Below, in pieces: positions 1 to 7,847 of a stretch of DNA of 25,710 bases (position 1 is its first letter; every line of letters begins with the position of its first letter). Made by a program: the position numbers and the translations under genes. The notes under the pieces are model-generated. The model did no database searches, was not told the origin of the DNA, and worked only from the letters and a program-made list of their open reading frames with translations. Origin of the DNA: UBA6136 sp041178325 (GTDB taxonomy: Bacteria; Pseudomonadota; Gammaproteobacteria; Methylococcales; Methylococcaceae); NCBI GenBank assembly GCA_041178325.1, contig JBEGVN010000030.1:1-25710 (forward strand), given 5' to 3'.

Positions 1-23
1 TAGGCCCGTTTGCGCGTATTCAC
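1..23 (-). CDS. tnpB: TnpB-type protein, N-terminus only (runs off the window)
   Basis: Reading the - strand from a GTG at 23 gives M-N-T-R-K-R-A followed by the first two bases of a Tyr codon (TA). This matches the usual start of IS200/IS605 TnpB proteins, where an RKRAY-K-F-R-F-Y-P-like segment opens the RuvC-fold nuclease. Only seven codons are visible, so the call leans on this short match and on the hairpins just upstream, which fit a left element end. No clear ribosome binding site is visible. If correct, the gene continues beyond the left edge. Confidence 0.45.
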
Positions 24-62
24 GACACGGAATATAGCTTATGCTAACCACCCTAACAACCG

Positions 63-79
63 CTCTCCGGATCGGAGAG
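63..79. repeat. Perfect 7-bp hairpin in the IS end
   Basis: CTCTCCG at 63-69 pairs with CGGAGAG at 73-79 around a GAT loop. No T-run follows, so a terminator role is unlikely. It sits 12 bases before the second hairpin. Confidence 0.6.
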
Positions 80-91
80 TTCGCTATCCCT

Positions 92-111
92 CCCCGCCCT
101 GAAGGACGGGG
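92..111. repeat. GC-rich imperfect hairpin in the IS end
   Basis: CCCCG (92-96) pairs with CGGGG (107-111), and CC (98-99) with GG (104-105), leaving a C-A mismatch and a TGAA tetraloop. This resembles the imperfect subterminal hairpins of IS200/IS605 elements. GTTTCTC follows, so weak terminator activity is possible. Confidence 0.6.
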
Positions 112-129
112 TTTCTCGCGAGATTAACG

Positions 130-606
130 ATGAAATATTGTCTGATAGCACGGCTTTGCCTTGTCACTTGGTTTGTAGGAATTTCCCAAATGGCAATGGC
201 CGAAAACATAGGCTCGGTGAATTACCGTTTCAAATGGCTGGGTCCGAGTGACAAGATTGCTGTCGAGGCCTTTGATGATCCGGGAGTTTCAGGGGTGACC
301 TGTTATTTGTCTCGTGCGGAAACAGGCGGGATCAAGGGAATGGTCGGTCTTGCTGAAAATCCCTCCAAAGCCTCCATTGCATGCCGTCAGACCGGTCAGA
401 TTGATGCTGGAGTCATGGATCGTCTGAAGGATGAAGAGGAAGTTTTCAGCGCTCGTGCCTCGGCGATCTTCAAATCCACTCAGGTGATTCGTTTTTTGGA
501 TCGAAAAAGGGGGGCGCTGGTCTATCTGACGTATAGCGATCGGATTGTGGACGGAAGTCCTGACAATTCTATTTCAGTGGTTCCCATCCGGGCGTTGAGC
601 CCCTGA
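130..606 (+). CDS. creA: CreA family protein, secreted, function unknown
   Basis: The 158-residue product has a signal peptide of about 24 residues (basic start, hydrophobic core, AMA before the likely cut ahead of ENIGSV). The mature part carries the conserved CreA pattern: VEAFDDPGVSGVTCYLS near residues 45-61, then GGIKGMVGLAE and IACRQTG. Two cysteines (in VTCYLS and IACRQ) could form a disulfide in the periplasm. CreA is widespread in proteobacteria; in E. coli it lies beside the CreBC two-component genes, but its biochemical role is unknown. No creB or creC is nearby. The gene begins a few bases after an IS200/IS605-like end and has no strong ribosome binding site, so its native promoter may have been displaced. 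Confidence 0.88.
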   Translation: MKYCLIARLCLVTWFVGISQMAMAENIGSVNYRFKWLGPSDKIAVEAFDDPGVSGVTCYLSRAETGGIKGMVGLAENPSKASIACRQTGQIDAGVMDRLKDEEEVFSARASAIFKSTQVIRFLDRKRGALVYLTYSDRIVDGSPDNSISVVPIRALSP

Positions 607-614
607 TCCGATTT

Positions 615-1151
615 TTAGCGGAAGGGGCTCGTTTCAGCCGCCGTGTATCGTTGCGAGAGTTTGGGGAGCAGCGCGAAAATAAAGCCCCAGCCCAGTGCCA
701 TTGACTGAAGGCCATGATTGGCGTCGGCGATTATGAGTACTCCCATATGCTCACCTGCCATGGCAAAAAGAGGACCAAAGCATGAGCCGAGCAGCAAGGA
801 TCGGAAGGGGTGGCCTCTTAATCCGGAAAGCGCGCCGTTCATCATGGTGCCAATCGCCATCCAGAAAATGAGCATCCACCATGCCAAGGCGTGGTAGCCC
901 GTGGTTCCCTGATATTGGAGCCAGCCTTGGTGCACAACAATGCCTTCCCATGCGCCGCCGATCAAAAAGGCCATCGTGACGGTCTTGATCTGAGCGCTTG
1001 ACCAACCCCCCTGCCGCAATTGCAGCAAAACCAGAATAAATCCGAACAGGGAGGCCAGCCCTGAAAATCCTGCAAGGGTTCCTACGAGTAGCGACGAGAT
1101 AATGATGCAAAAGATCACGCTATCTATGAATGAGTGCCGAGCTGAGATCAT
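615..1151 (-). CDS. DUF2878-like integral membrane protein
   Basis: The 178-residue product is very hydrophobic, with about five or six membrane segments and few charges between them. The second half follows the DUF2878 layout: an HALAWWMLIFWMAIGTMMN helix, a short G-L-R-G-H-P loop, a glycine-rich helix with GSCFGPLFAMAGE, and a final ALGWGFIFALLPKL helix. Function is unknown for the family. It converges on creA, with only eight bases between the two stop codons and no terminator. It diverges from the ATP-grasp gene across a 206-bp gap. AAGGA lies just before the ATG, closer than usual. Confidence 0.7.
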   Translation of the reverse strand: MISARHSFIDSVIFCIIISSLLVGTLAGFSGLASLFGFILVLLQLRQGGWSSAQIKTVTMAFLIGGAWEGIVVHQGWLQYQGTTGYHALAWWMLIFWMAIGTMMNGALSGLRGHPFRSLLLGSCFGPLFAMAGEHMGVLIIADANHGLQSMALGWGFIFALLPKLSQRYTAAETSPFR

Positions 1152-1292
1152 GTCCTTATGATGGATTCACTGTAAGAGAGAATCATTATTGTACGTAATT
1201 TCCTCCTATCTAGAACGTGCAAAGGACGCAGCGCCAAAGTGGACCTCTCATCTGACACTTGTTGCATCATTGTGGTGCGCTCTCCTTGATGT

Positions 1293-1320
1293 AACCGCGT
1301 GAATACTTGATTTCGCGGTT
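1293..1320. promoter_or_regulatory. Inverted repeat upstream of the Anbu-type operon, possible operator
   Basis: AACCGCG at 1293-1299 and its exact complement CGCGGTT at 1314-1320 are separated by 14 bases. The repeat lies 38 bases before the ATP-grasp start, in the divergent gap shared with the membrane protein gene. A 21-base centre-to-centre distance (two helical turns) suits a dimeric regulator. No T-run follows, so it is not an obvious terminator. I could not place confident -35/-10 boxes beside it. Confidence 0.35.
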
Positions 1321-1357
1321 GAAGTAATCATGGCCCGGCTCTTGCAAGTTGTTGGTC

Positions 1358-2785
1358 ATGAACACTCAAAACGCCCCAGCCTACTTCGATGAAATGCGGT
1401 CTGGTTCCGATGGAATCCGACCGGTATACCAACGTTATGCCGACTGGCTAAAGGATCTGCCAGACGGAACACTCCATCGTAAGGAGCAGGAAGCTGAATT
1501 GTTGTTTCGTCGTCTTGGGATCACCTTCGCGGTTTATGGTGAATCCGACGGGGGTGAAAGGCTGATTCCATTTGATGTGGTTCCTCGAATTTTCGGTGGG
1601 TCGGAATGGCGTCGACTGGAAGCCGGAATCGTACAAAGGGTCAAGGCACTGAATGCCTTTTTGCACGATATCTACCACGGTCAGGAAATCATGCGCGCTG
1701 GCATCGTAGATGCCCAGCAGATAACCCGTAATGCGGGATTTAGGCCGGAAATGATGGGTGTTGATCTGCCGAATCAGGTTTATGCTCAAATTGCCGGCAT
1801 CGATCTCGTTCGGGTCAGTGAAAACGAATTCTACGTTCTTGAGGATAACCTTAGAACGCCTTCTGGCGTGTCCTACATGTTGGAAAATCGCCGCACCATG
1901 ATGCGGCTTTTTCCCGATCTTTTTGCCCAACAGATTGTTGCACCAGTAGAGCACTATCCCTTGATGTTGCTCGACACTCTTCGTGAGTCGGCGCCTCCTA
2001 ATGTCCTTGATCCGGTCATCGCAGTTTTAACTCCTGGCGCATACAACAGCGCCTACTTTGAGCATGCCTTTTTGGCAAGTCAGATGGGTGTCGAGTTGGT
2101 CGAAGGTCAGGATCTATTCGTTGAAAATCGGCGAGTTTTCATGCACACCACTGAAGGGCCAAGGCCGGTTCATGTGATCTACCGCCGGGTTGATGATGAC
2201 TTTCTCGACCCCTTGGTGTTTCGTCCTGATTCCGTTCTCGGGGTCCCAGGTCTTCTCGATGCCTATATATCTGGCAATGTTTCATTGATTAATGGTGTTG
2301 GAACCGGGGTCGCGGATGACAAGTCGACCTACCTTCATGTTCCCGAGATGATTGAGTTTTATCTGGGTGAAAAGCCCATCCTTTCGAATGTCCCGACCTA
2401 TCGCTTGGGTATTGCCGATGATCTCAAGTATGTCCTTGAGCATCTTCCCGAACTGGTCGTCAAGGAGGTTCAAGGATCTGGCGGCTACGGAATGCTCGTG
2501 GGGCCAACCAGTAGTACGGATGAAATTGAAGCCTATCGACAGAGGATCCTGAGCGATCCTTCTAATTTTATTGCGCAGCCCACATTGGCTCTGTCGACCT
2601 GTCCCACACTGGTTGAGCAGGGGGTCGCTCCACGTCACGTCGATCTAAGACCGTTTGTACTCTCCGGTAAGGAGGTCAGGCTTGTTCCTGGCGGGCTTAC
2701 GCGTGTTGCACTTCGAGAGGGCTCCTTGGTTGTGAATTCATCTCAAGGTGGCGGTACCAAGGACACCTGGGTTTTGGAGGATTAA
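1358..2785 (+). CDS. Circularly permuted ATP-grasp type 2 protein (DUF404/DUF407)
   Basis: The 475-residue product belongs to the circularly permuted ATP-grasp family, ATP-dependent carboxylate-amine ligases predicted to make peptide-like or amide bonds. Visible family marks are the opening YFDEMRSGSDGIRP, then RRLGITFAVYG and IPFDVVPRI, RVKALNAFLHDIYHGQ, the acidic ENEFYVLEDNLRTPSGVSY segment, and the late glycine-rich VVKEVQGSGGYGMLVGP nucleotide-binding loop. The substrate is unknown. I chose the ATG at 1358; two TTG codons lie just upstream in frame but are less likely. It is the first gene of a + strand operon, followed three bases later by the alpha-E gene, its usual partner. In known systems these two co-occur with transglutaminase-like and Anbu genes, as here. 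Confidence 0.92.
   Translation: MNTQNAPAYFDEMRSGSDGIRPVYQRYADWLKDLPDGTLHRKEQEAELLFRRLGITFAVYGESDGGERLIPFDVVPRIFGGSEWRRLEAGIVQRVKALNAFLHDIYHGQEIMRAGIVDAQQITRNAGFRPEMMGVDLPNQVYAQIAGIDLVRVSENEFYVLEDNLRTPSGVSYMLENRRTMMRLFPDLFAQQIVAPVEHYPLMLLDTLRESAPPNVLDPVIAVLTPGAYNSAYFEHAFLASQMGVELVEGQDLFVENRRVFMHTTEGPRPVHVIYRRVDDDFLDPLVFRPDSVLGVPGLLDAYISGNVSLINGVGTGVADDKSTYLHVPEMIEFYLGEKPILSNVPTYRLGIADDLKYVLEHLPELVVKEVQGSGGYGMLVGPTSSTDEIEAYRQRILSDPSNFIAQPTLALSTCPTLVEQGVAPRHVDLRPFVLSGKEVRLVPGGLTRVALREGSLVVNSSQGGGTKDTWVLED
2776..2780 (+). promoter_or_regulatory. Ribosome binding site of the alpha-E gene
   Basis: GGAGG lies 8 bases before the ATG at 2789, inside the last codons of the ATP-grasp gene. This supports that start and coupled translation of the pair. 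Confidence 0.8.
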
Positions 2786-2788
2786 GTC

Positions 2789-3766
2789 ATGTTATCGCGA
2801 ACTGCAGAAAATCTTTTTTGGATGGCCAGACATATCGAGCGTGCTGAAAATACGGCCCGCATCCTGGATGTCGCACATCGTTCCTCCCTCGTCCCTCTCG
2901 ATCTTGAGGGCGCCGAAGCTTATCTCTGGTATGCGCCCCTCAATATCACCGGCTGCGCTTTGGGCTACGAGGAAAAGCATGGATTGGCTCGAGCACGTGA
3001 AGTGACACACTTCATGGCCTTGGATCCTGATAATCCCTCGAGCATCTATAACTGTCTGCGCTGTGCCCGTGAAAATGCGCGTTCGGTGCGTGGTGCCATC
3101 ACCTCTGAAATGTGGGAGGTCATCAATGGCACATGGCTTGAGGTGAATCGACTGGCCAGAGACTTTGACGAAAAAAATTACAGTGATTTCTTTGAGTGGG
3201 TGAAAGAACGCTCACATCTGTTCCGCGGCGTCACACTGGGCACGATCATCAAGGATATTTCACTGAGCTTCATTCGTTTAGGGACCTTTCTAGAACGAGC
3301 TGACAACAGTGCACGGATTCTCGATGTGAAATATCACATTCTGCTTCCGAGTGTGCATGATGTTGGTGGGGCTGCAGATTATTACCAGTGGGGTTCTCTG
3401 CTCCGCTCGGTCAGTGCCTTCGAGGCCTACCGAAAGATTTATCGTGACGTGATTTCGCCTCTGAAGGTGGCGGAGCTATTCATCCTTAGAGACGACATGC
3501 CCCGCTCATTGCATGCTTGTTTCAATGAAATTGAGACCTCATTGGCCCATATCAATGGGGGGTCTGGACGCGAAGTGCGACGACTGGCAGGCGAAATCCA
3601 CGCCAATCTTCATTTTGGTCGCATCGAAGACGTCTTTGCTCGGGGTCTTCATGAATACCTGACTGATTTCCTGGCCTCTATGGATGTTCTGGGTAAAGAG
3701 ATACGAAATGCCTATCTCTCGCGCCGGGCAGATCTCTATGATGTCTCCCTTTCCAAAGTAGCCTGA
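2789..3766 (+). CDS. Alpha-E domain protein (DUF403)
   Basis: The 325-residue, mostly helical protein opens with the family hallmark MLSRTAENLFWMARHIERAE. Also visible are a CARENARSVRGAI segment, then LGTFLERADNSARILDVKY, a repeat-like echo of the N-terminal helix. Alpha-E proteins are named for a conserved glutamate in such helices. They are almost always encoded beside circularly permuted ATP-grasp ligases, and a role as partner or second activity in the same peptide-forming pathway has been proposed but not shown. The ATP-grasp stop is three bases upstream and a GGAGG site lies within it. The Anbu peptidase gene follows after 12 bases. Confidence 0.93.
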   Translation: MLSRTAENLFWMARHIERAENTARILDVAHRSSLVPLDLEGAEAYLWYAPLNITGCALGYEEKHGLARAREVTHFMALDPDNPSSIYNCLRCARENARSVRGAITSEMWEVINGTWLEVNRLARDFDEKNYSDFFEWVKERSHLFRGVTLGTIIKDISLSFIRLGTFLERADNSARILDVKYHILLPSVHDVGGAADYYQWGSLLRSVSAFEAYRKIYRDVISPLKVAELFILRDDMPRSLHACFNEIETSLAHINGGSGREVRRLAGEIHANLHFGRIEDVFARGLHEYLTDFLASMDVLGKEIRNAYLSRRADLYDVSLSKVA

Positions 3767-3778
3767 ACCCTAGACCCA

Positions 3779-4540
3779 ATGACTTACTGTGTAGCCATGA
3801 AACTCGACGCCGGAATGGTTTTCGCCTCCGACTCGAGAACCAACGCCGGTGTCGATCAGATCGCCTGCTTTAAGAAAATGCGGACGTTCATTCGCGCCGG
3901 GGATCGCGCCATTGTGATCCTTAGCTCAGGGAATCTCTCCATTACACAGAATGCCCTCAACCTTCTAGAGCAGCAGGCTCGGCAAGCCGAGAAGCGGAAT
4001 ATCTGGAATGTCGAATCGATGTTCGATGTCGCTCAAATTCTGGGTGAGTGTCTCCGTTCGGTTCGTCAGAACGATGGCGCCTATTTGGCGCAGAACAACG
4101 TTGATTCGAGCGCAAACTTTATTGTTGGCGGCCAGATTGGTGGCGAAAGAATGCGTTTGTGTCTGGTTTATGCCGAGGGAAACTTCATCGAAGCCAGCGA
4201 AGAAACCCCATTTTTTCAGATCGGAGAAACCAAGTATGGCAAGCCGATTCTGGATCGTGTGATTCGAGCCGATACCAGCCTTGAAGACGCGATCAAATCC
4301 GTTCTGGTTTCGTTTGATTCCACCATGCGAAGTAATCTTTCGGTAGGTCTTCCAATAGATTTGGCCTGTTATCGGGACGGCAATCTGCACTTGGATCTCG
4401 AATATCACATCACCCAAGATGATCCCTACTTTTCACAAATCAGTCGCCGCTGGAGTGAGGGCTTAAGAGGGGTTTTTGCATCACTGCCAAATCCAGACTG
4501 GCTCGCCTCATCGGACTATTCCGACGGTCAAGGCCACTGA
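3779..4540 (+). CDS. Anbu proteasome-like peptidase (Ntn hydrolase)
   Basis: The 253-residue protein has the N-terminal nucleophile layout of the Anbu (ancestral beta subunit) group, related to proteasome beta subunits and HslV. After Met removal, Thr2 would be the nucleophile; Asp18 in SDSRTNAG and Lys32/Lys33 in CFKKMRTF sit where proteasome-type active sites have Asp17 and Lys33. A further marker is FIVGGQIGGERMRLCLVY near residues 118-135. Anbu assembles into open helical or ring-like forms without a known ATPase; its natural substrate is unknown. No pro-peptide precedes the Thr. It stands between the alpha-E and transglutaminase genes, the known Anbu neighbourhood. No clear ribosome binding site is visible, which suggests coupling to the gene before it. 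Confidence 0.92.
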   Translation: MTYCVAMKLDAGMVFASDSRTNAGVDQIACFKKMRTFIRAGDRAIVILSSGNLSITQNALNLLEQQARQAEKRNIWNVESMFDVAQILGECLRSVRQNDGAYLAQNNVDSSANFIVGGQIGGERMRLCLVYAEGNFIEASEETPFFQIGETKYGKPILDRVIRADTSLEDAIKSVLVSFDSTMRSNLSVGLPIDLACYRDGNLHLDLEYHITQDDPYFSQISRRWSEGLRGVFASLPNPDWLASSDYSDGQGH

Positions 4541-4559
4541 CGCCACCACGAGAGAGTTT

Positions 4560-7500
4560 GTGAGCATCAAGGTTCAACTTAAGCACAAGACCCACTATCG
4601 ATTTGATCGAGCTGTCGTCGCGTCACCCCACGAAATCCGTCTTAGGCCTGCGCTGCACAGTCGGACTCCCGTTTCAGGTTATGCGCTCGAAATAAGACCC
4701 CAAAACCATTTCATTCATTGGCAGCAGGATGCCTTTGGGAATTTTGTTGCACGGGTAACTTTCCCGGAGCCTGTTCGGGAAATGTACATTGGGGTTGAGT
4801 TGGTTGCCGATATGACGGTCATCAATCCGTTTGACTTTTTTGTCGAGGATTGGGCGGAATTCTTTCCCTATGCATACCCAACAGATACCCGGAAGGAACT
4901 TGCACCCTATTTGGAGTGTGATGCATCTGGGCCTCATTTTGAAGCCTTCCTGAAACAGGTTAAGGCGCAAATACCGGAAAAGATCACCACGACAAACCTT
5001 CTGGTGATGTTGAATCAACTGGTTCAAGCACGAATTCAGTACATGATTCGACTTGAGCCTGGGGTTCAGACCCCTGAGGAGTCGCTTACTCTGAGCTCCG
5101 GCTCTTGTCGGGATAGCGCATGGCTTCTCGCCCAATTGCTGAGACATTTGGGGATTGCCACCCGATTTGTTTCTGGCTATTTGATTCAGCTGGTGGCGGA
5201 TCAAGCTCCGCTTGAAGGTCCTGAAGGCCCATCAGAGGACTTTACGGACCTACATGCCTGGTGTGAGGCCTATGTCCCGGGGGCGGGTTGGGTCGGAATG
5301 GATGCAACCTCGGGTCTGCTGGCCGGCGAGGGACATATTCCCCTTGCTGTCTCCAGTCTTCCTACAGCCGCAGCACCCGTCATTGGACTGACCAGCGTCT
5401 GCCAGGCTGAACTTGATTTCAGTATGGGGGTCACCCGTATTCATGAGGACCCAAGAGTCACGCTACCTTACACCGATTCCGTTTGGTCAAACATCATGGC
5501 CTTGGGGGATCAGGTCGAAGCAGATCTTTTGGCGAGTGATGTCCGATTAACACAGGGCGGGGAGCCGACTTTCGTTTCAGCCGATAACATGGATGGGGCT
5601 GAGTGGAATACGGATGCCTTGGGCGATGAGAAGTGGGCCAAGGCGAATGAATTGATGGAGCGCCTGAGAGACCGCTTTGCTCCTGGAGGTCTGGTTCATT
5701 TCGGACAAGGTAAATGGTATCCGGGCGAACCTTTGCCCCGATGGGCGCTCAATATTTTTTGGCGGGATGATGGGAATCCTCTCTGGCAAAACCTGGATCT
5801 TCTTCGGCCCTCTCCGTCAAAAAAGAATGCGCCGAATGTCCAAGCTTTCGCAGAAGAGCTTACCCAGAGACTGGCACTTCATTCGGGGTATCTGATTCCG
5901 GCTTTCGAAGATCCTTGGCACGCGCTTGATGCCGAGTCCCGATATCCTCAAAACATAGATCCCCATGACCATCCTCTGGAAGAACTTTCCGCGCGCAATG
6001 TGCTAGCCAAGGCTATTCGTGAAGGTTTAGGCGAAATAGTTGGGTATGTGCTGCCTTTGAAGCCGGTTTCTGAAACAAGGCGCTGGCGCTCGAGCCGTTG
6101 GCCCTTGCGGCAGGAGCGCCTCTATCTGATTCCAGGTGATTCCCCAATGGGCCTTCGCTTGCCTTTGGCCAGTCTACCTTGGGTTTTACCGGAGGATATG
6201 GAGCCTGCATTTGAGCGTGACCCTTTCGAGCCCCGTAAGGCACTTGAAAAACCGATTCCAGGAAATGAAAAGCCAGAGCCGTTGAAGGAGGTAGAAGATC
6301 CCCGGGAAGTCGTGCATACCGCTTTGGTACTTCAAGTGCGCGATGGTGTACTCCATGTCTTTCTCCCGCCGCTCAGTCAGCTCGAGGACTTTGTCTGCTT
6401 GATTTCCGTAATTGAGAGCGTTGCTGAGAAAACCCGACAACCGATTCGGCTTGAGGGATATGCACCACCGCGTGATCCCCGTTTGAAAATGTTATCTGTG
6501 ACACCGGATCCGGGTGTCATTGAGGTCAACATTCATCCGTCGGGCGATTGGCAAACCTTAGTCAGCCGGACCCGTGATCTTTACGCCGATGCTAGAAAAA
6601 CTCGTCTGATTGCAGAAAAGTTTATGTTGGATGGTCGCCATACTGGAACCGGTGGCGGAAATCACATCACGCTCGGGGGGGCAACGCCGGGTGAAAGTCC
6701 CTTCCTTCGCCGTCCCGACCTATTGGTCAGTTTGATTCGATTTTGGCAACGCCACCCATCGCTGTCTTATCTCTTCTCAGGTCAGTTTATCGGCCCAACG
6801 AGCCAGGCTCCCCGTGTCGACGAAGCGCGTGACGATAATCTTTACGAATTGGAGATCGCCTTTCAGCAGCTTGAGGCTCATTGCGACATTGGTGAAGAAA
6901 CGCCAAAGCCCTGGCTTGTTGATAGGCTCTTGAGGAATCTCCTGATCGACATGACCGGGAATACCCATCGATCCGAGTTTTGTATCGACAAGTTGTACTC
7001 GCCGGACAGTGCGACAGGACGTCTGGGGCTTTTGGAGCTTCGCGCATTTGAAATGCCCCCGCATTACCAAATGAGTCTGGTTCAGGCCCTCTTGTTGCGT
7101 TGTCTCATTGCAAGATTCTGGCGGACCCCCGAGCGTCGCCCGCTTGTTTATTGGGATACTGCGCTGCATGACCGGTTTATGCTGCCTCATTTCATTGAGT
7201 CTGATCTTCGTGAAGTGATTAATGAATTGCGACTTTCTGGTTATTCATTTGATGAAAATTGGTTACAGCCTTTCATGGAATTCAGGTTCCCACGCCATGG
7301 GACGGTAGCCGTTGAGGGCATCGCGCTCAGTCTGAGGCAGGCCATTGAACCATGGCATGTTCTGGGGGAAGAAGTATCCGGCGGCGGTACGGCCCGCTAC
7401 GTTGATTCCTCGGTAGAACGGCTTGAGGTCCGGGTCGATGGGCTGCTTTCCCATCGCCACGAGGTGCTTTGTAATGGTCGAAAGATCCCCTTACATCCGA

Positions 7501-7847
7501 CGGGTACGCCAGGCCAATTCGTTGCTGGGGTTCGCTTTAAAGCGTGGTCTCCGCCGTCTTCGTTGCACCCAACCATCGGAGTGCAGGCGCCTTTGGTCTT
7601 TGATGTGTATGACAAGCTCGAAGGAATCTCTCTCGGCGGATGCACCTATCACGTCAGTCATCCTGGCGGGCGCAATTACGACACCTTTCCCGTCAACGCC
7701 CAGGAAGCAGAGGCCCGTCGCAGGGCGCGTTTCTGGGAGCATGGCCATGTCCAAGGCAAGCGTATGGTTGCCGACGAACCCCGTAACCACAGGTTTCCCT
7801 CAACCCTGGACCTCAGGTGGGAGCCTTCGACCCGGAGATTACCTTAA
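4560..7847 (+). CDS. Transglutaminase-like cysteine peptidase fused to DUF2126
   Basis: A 1095-residue cytoplasmic protein. Residues ~1-80 match the bacterial transglutaminase N-terminal domain (KHKTHYRFDRAV, EIRLRPA). The core has a complete Cys-His-Asp triad: Cys183 in SSGSCRDSAW, His232 in TDLHAW, Asp248 in GMDATSG. From ~residue 330 the DUF2126 region follows, with TQGGEPTFVS, GGGNHITLGG and TGNTHRSEFCIDKLYSP; its function is unknown. The frame is open back to 4476, inside the Anbu gene, but the GTG at 4560 places the domain start correctly and lies 19 bases after the Anbu stop, with GAGAG just before it. Proteins of this size and layout usually accompany ATP-grasp/alpha-E pairs. Whether it cleaves or transfers amide bonds is not known. 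Confidence 0.92.
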   Translation: MSIKVQLKHKTHYRFDRAVVASPHEIRLRPALHSRTPVSGYALEIRPQNHFIHWQQDAFGNFVARVTFPEPVREMYIGVELVADMTVINPFDFFVEDWAEFFPYAYPTDTRKELAPYLECDASGPHFEAFLKQVKAQIPEKITTTNLLVMLNQLVQARIQYMIRLEPGVQTPEESLTLSSGSCRDSAWLLAQLLRHLGIATRFVSGYLIQLVADQAPLEGPEGPSEDFTDLHAWCEAYVPGAGWVGMDATSGLLAGEGHIPLAVSSLPTAAAPVIGLTSVCQAELDFSMGVTRIHEDPRVTLPYTDSVWSNIMALGDQVEADLLASDVRLTQGGEPTFVSADNMDGAEWNTDALGDEKWAKANELMERLRDRFAPGGLVHFGQGKWYPGEPLPRWALNIFWRDDGNPLWQNLDLLRPSPSKKNAPNVQAFAEELTQRLALHSGYLIPAFEDPWHALDAESRYPQNIDPHDHPLEELSARNVLAKAIREGLGEIVGYVLPLKPVSETRRWRSSRWPLRQERLYLIPGDSPMGLRLPLASLPWVLPEDMEPAFERDPFEPRKALEKPIPGNEKPEPLKEVEDPREVVHTALVLQVRDGVLHVFLPPLSQLEDFVCLISVIESVAEKTRQPIRLEGYAPPRDPRLKMLSVTPDPGVIEVNIHPSGDWQTLVSRTRDLYADARKTRLIAEKFMLDGRHTGTGGGNHITLGGATPGESPFLRRPDLLVSLIRFWQRHPSLSYLFSGQFIGPTSQAPRVDEARDDNLYELEIAFQQLEAHCDIGEETPKPWLVDRLLRNLLIDMTGNTHRSEFCIDKLYSPDSATGRLGLLELRAFEMPPHYQMSLVQALLLRCLIARFWRTPERRPLVYWDTALHDRFMLPHFIESDLREVINELRLSGYSFDENWLQPFMEFRFPRHGTVAVEGIALSLRQAIEPWHVLGEEVSGGGTARYVDSSVERLEVRVDGLLSHRHEVLCNGRKIPLHPTGTPGQFVAGVRFKAWSPPSSLHPTIGVQAPLVFDVYDKLEGISLGGCTYHVSHPGGRNYDTFPVNAQEAEARRRARFWEHGHVQGKRMVADEPRNHRFPSTLDLRWEPSTRRLP

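Larger units (their letters stand above)
1..125 (-). mobile_element. IS200/IS605-family element, left end (cut by window edge)
   Basis: The first ~125 bases look like the 5' end of a tnpB-carrying IS200/IS605 (IS1341-type) element reading out of the window on the - strand. On the + strand there is a perfect 7-bp hairpin at 63-79 (CTCTCCG, loop GAT, CGGAGAG). A second hairpin at 92-111 has arms CCCCGCCC / GGACGGGG, one C-A mismatch and a TGAA loop. GC-rich imperfect hairpins of this sort are typical subterminal structures of the family and are bound by TnpA. The exact end is uncertain but must lie before the creA start at 130. The second hairpin is followed by TTTCTC and might also stop transcription. 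Confidence 0.55.

Noticed and set aside
92..117. Simple terminator of an upstream gene
   Set aside because: The mismatch, the tetraloop and the nearby TnpB-like start fit an IS end better, and the T-run is only three bases.
4476..4559. In-frame extension of the transglutaminase gene into the Anbu coding region
   Set aside because: The added 28 residues overlap the Anbu C-terminus and carry no domain signal. The GTG at 4560 places the family start correctly.
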